DNA of 64,000 nucleotides from Pandoraea pneumonica (GTDB taxonomy: Bacteria > Pseudomonadota > Gammaproteobacteria > Burkholderiales > Burkholderiaceae). A model generated the notes under the pieces. The model searched no databases. It was not told where the DNA came from and worked only from the letters and a program-made list of their open reading frames with translations. Shown piece after piece: positions 57,085 through 64,000 of the stretch. The translations under genes and the position numbers were made by a program. The stretch is from positions 1-64,000 of the forward strand of contig NZ_CABPSK010000004.1 of the NCBI RefSeq assembly GCF_902459645.1, read 5' to 3'. How positions within the stretch are numbered: the stretch's first letter is position 1; every line of letters starts with the position of its first letter.

Positions 57085-58305
57085 ATGAGTGATTCCACGT
57101 TGCCCGTGCAGAACTTCCTGCGGCCCGGCAAGATCAGCCTGCCGGCCTTGCCGCCGATGTCGCTGTACGTGCATTTCCCGTGGTGTGTGCGCAAGTGCCC
57201 GTATTGCGACTTCAACTCGCATGAGTGGCGTGGTGCGGGCGGCGCGCAAGCCTTCCCCGAGCAGGCTTACCTCGACGCATTGCGTCAAGATCTGGAACAG
57301 GCGTTGCCGCTCGTGTGGGGCCGTCCGGTGCATACCGTTTTCATCGGTGGCGGCACGCCCAGCCTGCTGTCGGCGGAAGGTCTCGACCGGTTGCTCTCCG
57401 ACTTGCGCGCGTTGCTGCCGCTGGATGCCGACGCCGAGATCACCATGGAGGCGAACCCGGGCACGTTCGAAGCCGACAAATTCCGCAGCTTCCGGGCGAG
57501 CGGTATCAACCGGCTGTCGATCGGTATTCAGAGCTTCAACAGCGAACATCTGAAGGCGCTCGGGCGTATTCACGATGGTGACGAAGCACGTCATGCCATC
57601 GAGATTGCGCAGGCGAACTTCGACAACTTCAACCTCGACCTGATGTACGCGCTGCCGAACCAGACGCTTGCGCAATGTCAGCAGGACGTGGAGACGGCGC
57701 TGTCGTTCTCGCCGCCGCACTTGTCGCTGTATCACCTGACGCTCGAACCGAACACGCAATTCCACAAATATCCGCCGACCGTGCCCGACGACGACACGGC
57801 CGCCGACATGCAAGACTGGATTGCCGAGCGCACGACGGCGGCCGGGTTCGATCACTACGAAGTGTCGGCGTACGCGCAGCCGCATCGACGCGCCAAGCAC
57901 AACCAGAATTACTGGGAGTTCGGCGACTATCTGGGCATTGGCGCGGGGGCGCACAGCAAGATTTCGTTCCCGCATCGTGTCTTGCGCCAGATTCGGCACA
58001 AGCATCCGCAACGCTTTATGGAAGCTGCTGCCGCAGGCAACGCAGTGCAGGAAGAGAACGAAGTCGACGCGCGCGATTTGCCGTTCGAATTCATGCTCAA
58101 TGCGCTGCGCCTCACGGGCGGTGTGAAAAGCGAGTTGTTCGCAGATCGTACCGGCATGCCGATGTCGCGCATTGCGAAGGCGTTGACGGCGGGTGTCGAA
58201 AAGGGTTTGCTGGTCGATGATCCGCAACGCATTGCCCCGACCGAGATGGGGCAACGATTCCTGAACGACCTGCAAGGGATGTTTTTGGACCGCTCGGGTA
58301 GCTGA
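57085..58305 (+). CDS. hemW: Heme chaperone HemW (radical SAM)
   Basis: A 406-residue radical SAM protein homologous to coproporphyrinogen III oxidase HemN but acting as heme chaperone. The 4Fe-4S motif CVRKCPYC (Cys34, Cys38, Cys41) opens it, with HFPWC and FIGGGTPSLL typical of the family. It lacks the extra HemN N-terminal part. I prefer ATG 57085; a GTG at 57076 that overlaps the rdgB stop has a closer ribosome site (GGGAGG). A terminator hairpin follows. Confidence 0.92.
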   Translation: MSDSTLPVQNFLRPGKISLPALPPMSLYVHFPWCVRKCPYCDFNSHEWRGAGGAQAFPEQAYLDALRQDLEQALPLVWGRPVHTVFIGGGTPSLLSAEGLDRLLSDLRALLPLDADAEITMEANPGTFEADKFRSFRASGINRLSIGIQSFNSEHLKALGRIHDGDEARHAIEIAQANFDNFNLDLMYALPNQTLAQCQQDVETALSFSPPHLSLYHLTLEPNTQFHKYPPTVPDDDTAADMQDWIAERTTAAGFDHYEVSAYAQPHRRAKHNQNYWEFGDYLGIGAGAHSKISFPHRVLRQIRHKHPQRFMEAAAAGNAVQEENEVDARDLPFEFMLNALRLTGGVKSELFADRTGMPMSRIAKALTAGVEKGLLVDDPQRIAPTEMGQRFLNDLQGMFLDRSGS

Positions 58306-58325
58306 AAACGCTAAACGAGAAAGTG

Positions 58326-58364
58326 AAATGCCGGGCGCATCTGAACTGATGTGCCCGGCATTTT
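58326..58364. terminator. Bidirectional terminator after hemW
   Basis: AAATGCCGGGCGCATC and GATGTGCCCGGCATTT form a 16-base stem with a single mismatch, then TTCATTTT. It lies between the convergent hemW and acyl-CoA synthetase genes. Confidence 0.88.
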
Positions 58365-58407
58365 CATTTTGACGATCGATCTTTAGCGCGCACTCCGCGC
58401 TGCGCCC

Positions 58408-60150
58408 TCACCCCAGCGCGGACCCCACTTCCCGAAGCGCCTTCCGAATGATCTTGCCGGTGACGGTCATCGGCAATTCCGGCAAAAAGACGACCTTGCG
58501 CGGATATTCATGCGCGGCGAGTCGCGTCTTCACGAAGTTCTGAATCTCTCGCGCCAGTTCCTCCGACGGCGCGAACCCTTCCCGAAGCACGACAAACGCC
58601 TTCACGATTTCCGTCCGAAGCTCATCCGGCTCACCGATCACGGCGGCGATCTGCACCGACGGATGGCGGATCAGACAGTCTTCAATCGGCCCCGGGCCGA
58701 TGCGATACCCCGCGCTGGTAATCACGTCATCGGAGCGCCCGGTGAAAGTGATATAGCCCTGCTCGTCGACAAAACCCGCGTCTCCGGTTAGCAGAAAATC
58801 GCCGCGATATTTGTCCATCGTGGCGTCGGGGTTATGCCAATAGCCGAGGAACATCACCGGATTGGGTCGAGCGATGGCAATGTTTCCGATGGTGCCGACC
58901 GGCAACGGCACGCCGTCGTCATCGACGATGGTCACCGCGTGGCCGCGTACGGCACGTCCGATGGCGCCGGGCAGCGCCGGAAACTCCGTGGCGCACGACG
59001 ACACGACCATATTGCATTCCGTCTGCCCGTAGAACTCGTTGATATCGACGCCGAGGTGTTCGCGCCCCCACGCCAGCAATTCCGGCCCGAGCGATTCGCC
59101 GCCGCTGGCGACCGAGCGCAGTTGCAGCGGCCAGTGCTCGCGTGGCGACGGGACAGTGCGCAGCATCTTGAGCGCGGTAGGCGGCAGGAAGGTATTGCGC
59201 ACGCCGTGGCGCGCCATCAAATCGAAGGCAGCCACCGGGTCGAACTTCTCGAATCGTCTCGAAAGCACGGGCACGCCGTGATGCAGCGCTGGCAGCAGCA
59301 CATCCAGCAGGCCGCCGATCCAGGCCCAGTCGGCGGGCGTCCAGATCAGGTCGCCTTCGTGGGGGAATCCGTTATGCGACGTCTCGACGCCCGGCAAGTG
59401 CCCCAACAACACGCGGTGCGCATGCAGCGCGCCTTTGGGTTTGCCGGTGGTGCCGGAGGTATAGATGATCAGCGCGGGCGTGTCGGCGCGCGTCTGGACG
59501 GGTTCGAACTCGGTTTCCCGTCGCACGATGGCGGGCCAGAGGGCGAGCAGGCCATCTTCCGCCACACCCCAGTCTTCCTCATCCGAGACATGGTGATGGA
59601 CTTCGGGCAGGTCGTCGTGAACGACGTAGACGAGCCGCAAGTCGGGCAATTCGCCACGAATGTCGTCGATCTTGCCAATGCTGGCGAGGTCGGTGACGAG
59701 CACGGCGGCGCCTGAATTTTGCAGGCGATAGGCGAGCGCTTCGGGGCCGAACAGCGTGAAGAGCGGCACAGCGATGGCGCCGAGCTTGTAGGCAGCAACG
59801 TGGGCGACGAGCGTGGCGGGCGACTGCGGCAGGAAGATACCGATGCGGTCGCCTGCTTTAACGCCGTTGGCGCGCCATTCGTTGGCGAGTTGGTTGGAGA
59901 GTTGTTTCAGAACATCGAACGTCAGCCTAACGTGAACGCCGTCGCTGCTCTCATGAATCAGCGCGAGGCGATTCGAGCCATCGGCCCATTTATCGCAGAC
60001 ATCGACGCCGATGTTATAGAGCGTGGGAATCTGCCAGGCGAAGGGGGCGGAGGCGTTGGTTGGGGTGTCGTTCGGGATGGGAGTCGCGCGCTCGCCACTG
60101 GCGTCATTCGACGTCTCGCGGGCGTGGTCGCGGGAGGTATCGGCATCCAT
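58408..60150 (-). CDS. Acyl-CoA/acyl-AMP synthetase (ANL family)
   Basis: A 580-residue AMP-forming ligase. P-loop YTSGTTGKPKG, YGQTECN (A5) and TGDAGFVDEQGYITFTGRSDDVITSAGYRIGP (A7-A8), and the C-terminal catalytic Lys in TVTGKIIRKAL are all present. It is closest to medium-chain or acetyl/acetoacetyl-type synthetases; the acid cannot be read. The start at 60150 is backed by GGAG eight bases upstream; ATG 60168 is possible. The first ~45 residues are polar and non-conserved. Confidence 0.85.
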   Translation of the reverse strand: MDADTSRDHARETSNDASGERATPIPNDTPTNASAPFAWQIPTLYNIGVDVCDKWADGSNRLALIHESSDGVHVRLTFDVLKQLSNQLANEWRANGVKAGDRIGIFLPQSPATLVAHVAAYKLGAIAVPLFTLFGPEALAYRLQNSGAAVLVTDLASIGKIDDIRGELPDLRLVYVVHDDLPEVHHHVSDEEDWGVAEDGLLALWPAIVRRETEFEPVQTRADTPALIIYTSGTTGKPKGALHAHRVLLGHLPGVETSHNGFPHEGDLIWTPADWAWIGGLLDVLLPALHHGVPVLSRRFEKFDPVAAFDLMARHGVRNTFLPPTALKMLRTVPSPREHWPLQLRSVASGGESLGPELLAWGREHLGVDINEFYGQTECNMVVSSCATEFPALPGAIGRAVRGHAVTIVDDDGVPLPVGTIGNIAIARPNPVMFLGYWHNPDATMDKYRGDFLLTGDAGFVDEQGYITFTGRSDDVITSAGYRIGPGPIEDCLIRHPSVQIAAVIGEPDELRTEIVKAFVVLREGFAPSEELAREIQNFVKTRLAAHEYPRKVVFLPELPMTVTGKIIRKALREVGSALG

Positions 60151-60309
60151 GCGGTGTCTCCGGGTCATGTCTGGCCTCGCACGGTACGCCGGGAGCGGTC
60201 ACCGCACGTCTTGAAGCATGATGCATGCCGGAGGCGGACAAAACAAGGGGGAGACGGGGGAACTCTTGTATTTAAGCGGGGTGTGAGGCGATTTTGCTGC
60301 GTCGTGGGC

Positions 60310-60337
60310 TTCACATCGTGAGCCGAGCGGGTATAAT
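60310..60337 (+). promoter_or_regulatory. Promoter for tRNA-Ser
   Basis: TTCACA (60310-60315) and a perfect TATAAT (60332-60337) are 16 bases apart, 130 bases before the mature tRNA 5' end. The rest of 60151-60465 shows no gene. Confidence 0.6.
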
Positions 60338-60465
60338 GCGCGCTGCCGTGCGGTACCGGTCTGCGTGGGAATACCGACGCCGATTCCTCCGGACCGCACG
60401 CATCTCAAAAGCCGTCATCCCAGACGGCATCTCGTGCCACGACATTCGGTCGTGCGCAACGCCTC

Positions 60466-60555
60466 GGAGGCGTGCCAGAGTGGTTTAATGGACTGGTCTT
60501 GAAAACCAGCGAAGGGGTAACCCTTCCGTGAGTTCGAATCTCACCGCCTCCGCCA
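60466..60555 (+). tRNA. tRNA-Ser (anticodon TGA)
   Basis: A 90-base class II tRNA: acceptor GGAGGCG/CGCCTCC, anticodon loop TCTTGAAAA with TGA, a long variable arm (GCGAAGGGGTAACCCTTCCGT) and an encoded CCA. Its 3' end is the boundary beyond which the sequence becomes A+T-richer, as seen where islands integrate into tRNA genes. Confidence 0.96.
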
Positions 60556-60774
60556 GAATTTCAAAAAACAGTCTAAAAATCAGCAGGATAGAAATCCGAA
60601 TTTCCAACGACTCACAAAAAAACTATCAAATTCAGCCCTGCAACAATCTCAAGAAACCTGTTGCTACGACTAGGGCGGAGTGGCAATTTGCAAAGAATCA
60701 TACGTCGAGGACTTAGGGCTTTCGCGCCCCCCCGCCCTCGACAACTAGAGATACGAAGCAAAGCTCAACGGCGT
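60556..60774. other. A+T-rich spacer after tRNA-Ser
   Basis: This 219-base stretch is much richer in A and T than the sequence to its left. It has no integrase gene and no open frame with a good start; short frames across the tRNA end are artefacts. It is probably the left flank of an inserted island. Confidence 0.5.
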
Positions 60775-61611
60775 TCAGTTTGCCTGCGCATCTACAATTC
60801 GCTTCAGCAGTCTTCTTGCATTCACGCCGCGAAGGACGTGAAGCAGCAACATCGATGCGCATGTCATGACTACCAATGCAGCGACACCCGCCGCTTGACG
60901 CTGAAAGGCCACGCTCTTACGAATCTGATCGCTCAAGCTCCCGTCAAGCATTGACGAGCAGATTGCTTTTGATTCGCTCTCCGTAAAGGCTGCAGCTCGG
61001 ACTAACGCCAGGGGGTCACTCTTGCACGTCGAAGTCGATACGGTCCAAGTTGACATGAGTGACCGCCCAAAAGCGGAGATTTCGAAACTAGCGGGGGACC
61101 TAATCCCATCCGAATCGGCGAGGAAGGTGACCCGGCTTCCCTGCGTGGTCAACATAGCTGATCGACTTTCACCAGCGCTTACGATAACAGCGGCAAGCCC
61201 AAGCAAAACACCAAAGATCACGTACATGCCGACGCTCTGCCTAAGCGACGGCGGTCTTACAAAATTTGGATGAGTGACGTCCACCCAAGGCGCAGCCCTT
61301 GAGAAATCCCTCATCGGTATCCTCTTTGAATCGGCGAACCACACCAAGTTTCGCGCATCACCTAAGCGGCCAACCCTGATGCCATGACGAAAGCAAAAGG
61401 CCTCCAGATCATGCATTTCCTGCAAATGTCGAAGAATCGACGGATCCTCAACCTCCCGTTTGCCCGCGACTACCCGCCAAATCCGATCCAGCAGGATATT
61501 GGCTGACCCACTCCTCCACCGCACAAAAACAAACGCAAGCAACAGAAGTAACGGAACGATGAGCGTCGAAATAAATGGGGACGTGAAAAAGGATGTGGCC
61601 GTATTGCTCAT
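60775..61611 (-). CDS. Hypothetical membrane protein
   Basis: A 278-residue protein I do not recognise. Three hydrophobic helices are seen: 14-30 (ISTLIVPLLLLLAFVFV), about 125-147 (VGMYVIFGVLLGLAAVIVSA) and about 238-258 (AGVAALVVMTCASMLLLHVL). The stretch between the first two is charged and likely cytoplasmic; the one between the second and third has several Ser/Cys residues and would be outside. Codon use is more A+T-rich than the core genes. It diverges from the DUF4297 gene with 242 bases between. Confidence 0.6.
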   Translation of the reverse strand: MSNTATSFFTSPFISTLIVPLLLLLAFVFVRWRSGSANILLDRIWRVVAGKREVEDPSILRHLQEMHDLEAFCFRHGIRVGRLGDARNLVWFADSKRIPMRDFSRAAPWVDVTHPNFVRPPSLRQSVGMYVIFGVLLGLAAVIVSAGESRSAMLTTQGSRVTFLADSDGIRSPASFEISAFGRSLMSTWTVSTSTCKSDPLALVRAAAFTESESKAICSSMLDGSLSDQIRKSVAFQRQAAGVAALVVMTCASMLLLHVLRGVNARRLLKRIVDAQAN

Positions 61612-61853
61612 TAGTCTCGCAAGAAATTGTATTGAAGCTGCCCTTCTCAGGTCCAGCTATCGCCCTAAATTTTGCCCTCAGCGTTAGGTCGCGGCAATGG
61701 CAACCATTGCGACGCGCCAGTCACCATTGCAGAGAAAACTAGGATCGATTCCTAAGCATTTCGGCGATAGCATCCCCTCCGCCCCAAGAGCCCCTTCACA
61801 GCCAACACGAATCACGGTTATTATTTTTCGCACAAATCAAACTAGTGACCAGA

Positions 61854-63011
61854 ATGGTAAACGACCATCACGATAATGGGGAAGACAGAGCTACCGAGTT
61901 CCCGGGTGCTCGACCAGCGGGGAATCCGTTATTCCAACCGCAACGGGAATTCGCTGGCGCAGTTACCTTTGATCGGTTCGGTTACCAATATGATTGGGCT
62001 CTGTATGAATTTCTTGAGCTCTATCGTCGCGGCCAGGCGCATGTCGTTTTCATGGAATTTCATGAGGATGTTGTTTTCAGCAGTTCGAGCGAACCGGAAA
62101 CAGCTAGCTTCGTATTTTGCCAAGTCAAAGCAGGCGGGAAATCTTCATACACGGCGAAATCGCTAACCAAACTCCCAAAATCACAACAGCCGAATTCGAA
62201 GACGTCATCGCTAACCGCGGACAAGCAGTCCGTTCTCGCCAAATTATTCTCATCTCTCTCAACCAAACAGATAGACGAGCGAGTCGAAAAGGTTCGTTTG
62301 ATCGCCACTGCAGGTTTCTCGTTGAAGTTGTCTTCGACCGGATTCCGGCTGGAAGAATTTGCCTGGACACATCTAGACAGTGTTGACGCGGAGCACATTC
62401 GGCAGGCCTTGCGCACCGAGCTCGGGAGTGACGTAAGCATCGATAAGCTTCACTTTTGTCAACCACTGCTCGCCCCCCAGCAGCATGACTTGACGGTAAT
62501 GGGCCTGATTGCAACACTCATCAGCGAACGAAGCCCCAAGGACGGTGGGAACTCTAGAGAGATATATTTACTTCTAAACGACGAGCTGCGTCGAAAGGGC
62601 GCGGTTGCATGGGATTATGCTGACTGGGATGAACTCGTCCGAAAGAAGGGGCTGACAGGCAGTAGAGTAGAAGCGCTATTCGCTCAATTTTGCTCGTCTC
62701 GGTCCGTCGACGAACTGATTTCCGACGTCGGGGAGCTGGCCCGGGAGCTTGCGATGACCACGCTAGAACGTCGGCGAATTCGACAGGCAGCACGCGATTA
62801 TGAGTTATCAGTTCTTGCAGGTGGCTCGATTGGTCAAATTCAGGCGCAGCGCGCGATTCGCGAACATCTCAACACAACGCTAAAGACCCAGCCGATTTCA
62901 CTGACAAACTTACATCTGCTCGTCAGTACTGCTCCCCAAATTGTGAAGGACGTCCTGCCTGACATTGTTTCCATCCAAGCCGCATATCTCATCGAACATT
63001 TACGGGCTTGA
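61854..63011 (+). CDS. DUF4297/Cap4-type nuclease (LmuA-like defence effector)
   Basis: A 385-residue protein. The N-terminal DUF4297 pattern is clear: GYQYDWALYEFLEL at 43-56, an acidic pair in FMEFHEDVVF (Glu68, Asp72) and FCQVKAG with Gln90-Lys92. This is the PD-(D/E)xK-type nuclease core shared by CBASS Cap4 and Lamassu LmuA. The C-terminal ~180 residues are helical (DELRRKGAVAWDYADWDELVRKKG). ATG 61854 is used; a GTG three codons before is possible and neither has a good ribosome site. The ATPase gene follows 53 bases after its stop. An anti-phage role is inferred from family and context. Confidence 0.72.
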   Translation: MVNDHHDNGEDRATEFPGARPAGNPLFQPQREFAGAVTFDRFGYQYDWALYEFLELYRRGQAHVVFMEFHEDVVFSSSSEPETASFVFCQVKAGGKSSYTAKSLTKLPKSQQPNSKTSSLTADKQSVLAKLFSSLSTKQIDERVEKVRLIATAGFSLKLSSTGFRLEEFAWTHLDSVDAEHIRQALRTELGSDVSIDKLHFCQPLLAPQQHDLTVMGLIATLISERSPKDGGNSREIYLLLNDELRRKGAVAWDYADWDELVRKKGLTGSRVEALFAQFCSSRSVDELISDVGELARELAMTTLERRRIRQAARDYELSVLAGGSIGQIQAQRAIREHLNTTLKTQPISLTNLHLLVSTAPQIVKDVLPDIVSIQAAYLIEHLRA

Positions 63012-63012
63012 C

Positions 63013-63168
63013 ATGACCCAGCAAAATTATAAATTTCTAGTTCGAAATCTACGCACGAAAGCTTATGAACGCATTGAAATTCAACCGACTATTCGTGCAA
63101 TCGACTACCCAAAATCTGGCAAACAGGTTCCGGTTCGGAAGCGGCTTGAATCTGATTACCGGGGATGA
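63013..63168 (+). CDS. Short frame overlapping the start of the ATPase gene
   Basis: A 51-codon frame begins one base after the nuclease stop (MTQQNYKFLVRNLRTKAYER...) and overlaps the ATPase start by 104 bases in another frame. It has no clear ribosome site and matches nothing I know. It may be spurious, a coupling peptide, or part of a small middle component. Confidence 0.25.
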   Translation: MTQQNYKFLVRNLRTKAYERIEIQPTIRAIDYPKSGKQVPVRKRLESDYRG

Positions 63169-64000
63169 CAATTCGATAGGCAAATCGACCTTTGCTCGCT
63201 TGCCGCTTTGGGCGCTGGGCTGCGACTTCAAATTCGACGAAGACTGGCGACAGCACGACGCTCGCGTAATCCTCACGTTCTCCGTTGGAGATTCGGAATA
63301 CGCGGTTGCGCGTCATCGCAATTCAATTTTCCTGAAAATTGGCGAAGGCGACTGGACGAACTATGAAAAGATATCCGGCGAGTATGCTCAAGAGTTTGCA
63401 AAAATAGTCGGCTTTGGAGCGTTGCTACCTCGCAAGGGCCAAAAATGGATTCATGAAGTTCCCCCACCAGCTTATTACTTCTCCGCGTTCTATGTCGACC
63501 AGCGGAAGGGATGGGTGGCGCCCTGGAGCAGTTTCACGGACTTTCGCTACGAGCAGTGGAGGCGACCAGTCATTTCTTTTCATGCGGGCTATCTTAAAGC
63601 TGAGCACTACAAACTCGGCGCAGGAATCGCGGAAGGTCAGCAAGCCATAGAAGAGAACGTCAAAGTAGTCGAAAAGTACTCGCGTGCCGTCGAAGTTCTA
63701 AAGTTGTTAGCCCCTCCAGACGAGCTGCCCATTACGGACAAAGAACTCGACAGTGCGATTCAGGAAATCCAACATTCAATGGTCGCAGTAAAGCGACGAG
63801 AGCAAAGAGCTCTCGCCTCATTGACGGCCCGACAAGAGGAGCTCGAGCTCACAAAGGTACAAAAGGGCATTGCTGAGGCTGCAGTCGTAGACCTCGAAAA
63901 AGACTATGATTTCGCGGTAAACAACTTGTCTGAAGACATGCTTGTATGCCCGCTTTGCGCGACTGTGCACGACAATTCACTATTGAACCGCGCCGCAATA
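63065..64000 (+). CDS. SMC/Rad50-like AAA ATPase, LmuB-like (partial, runs off window)
   Basis: The frame from ATG 63065 is open for all 312 codons to the window edge. It reads as an ABC/SMC-type ATPase: Walker A GDDNSIGKST (33-42) after a short strand (RFGSGLNLIT), then FYVDQRKGWVAPWSSF near 137-152, a coiled-coil-rich stretch from about 190 (SMVAVKRREQRALASLTARQ), and CPLC at 295-298, a zinc-hook candidate. Walker B and the signature lie beyond the window. This layout fits Lamassu LmuB or an ABC-three-component ATPase. No upstream in-frame start exists before a stop at 63038. Confidence 0.7.
   Translation, partial: MNALKFNRLFVQSTTQNLANRFRFGSGLNLITGDDNSIGKSTFARLPLWALGCDFKFDEDWRQHDARVILTFSVGDSEYAVARHRNSIFLKIGEGDWTNYEKISGEYAQEFAKIVGFGALLPRKGQKWIHEVPPPAYYFSAFYVDQRKGWVAPWSSFTDFRYEQWRRPVISFHAGYLKAEHYKLGAGIAEGQQAIEENVKVVEKYSRAVEVLKLLAPPDELPITDKELDSAIQEIQHSMVAVKRREQRALASLTARQEELELTKVQKGIAEAAVVDLEKDYDFAVNNLSEDMLVCPLCATVHDNSLLNRAAI

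Noticed and set aside
60528-60716. A 62-codon frame starting inside tRNA-Ser
   Set aside because: It begins within the tRNA and has no ribosome site; the A+T-rich flank explains the lack of stops.

Overview
The window looks like a high-GC betaproteobacterial chromosome of the Burkholderiaceae, most like Pandoraea or a close relative. This is inferred from gene order (ilvB-ilvN-ilvC-psd-pssA-leuA; yicC-gmk-rpoZ-spoT facing greB; rph-rdgB-hemW), from codon use, and from families such as DUF4148, DUF3106 and DUF3619. No 16S rRNA or species marker is present. Nearly all of 1-60,555 is conserved chromosome. The last 3.4 kb, after a tRNA-Ser gene, is visibly richer in A+T and looks like the left end of a genomic island.

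Layout: 1-3,212 holds tRNA-Glu, tRNA-Ala, pnp and rpsO. 3,501-8,469 holds an orphan type I substrate-binding protein, a BamE-like lipoprotein, a sigma/anti-sigma pair, two small exported or membrane proteins and a MerR regulator fused to a P-loop domain. 8,675-18,882 is branched-chain amino acid and phosphatidylethanolamine synthesis, interrupted by a candidate secreted effector (10,712-12,538) and a LysM protein. 19,153-21,054 is a second sigma factor with two partner proteins. 21,356-29,745 carries envelope and housekeeping genes (RDD, lipase-like hydrolase, LpxH-like, glycosyltransferase, DgkA, TetR, LOG, DUF2062, DUF924, AlaX, truncated globin). 29,860-33,626 carries a large FtsX-type permease, DUF4126, and a guanidinium exporter under a guanidine-II riboswitch. 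33,750-42,246 is a complete kdp potassium-uptake locus, including two ~30-residue genes too short for usual ORF calling. 42,500-50,253 carries twin amino-acid binding proteins, a kinase/cupin pair, CnoX, a CPA2 antiporter with universal-stress domains, and a pirin. 50,419-60,150 carries transcription, stringent-response and nucleotide-quality-control genes and an acyl-CoA synthetase.

Working together: IlvBNC makes the keto-acid precursors used by LeuA; PssA and Psd make phosphatidylethanolamine; KdpDE senses K+ limitation and most likely binds an array of TTTAC repeats upstream of kdpFABC; SpoT, RpoZ, GreB and Gmk link (p)ppGpp, RNA polymerase and GTP supply.

The most interesting region is 61,854 to the window end. 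A DUF4297/Cap4-type nuclease is followed by an SMC/Rad50-like ATPase with a Walker A motif and a CxxC zinc-hook candidate, cut off by the window edge. Together they resemble a Lamassu or ABC-three-component anti-phage module next to a tRNA-Ser island boundary. Other notable items are an effector-like protein with a putative Cys-His-Asn triad, a sigma factor whose only well-placed start is ATT, and stop codons embedded in short tandem repeats.
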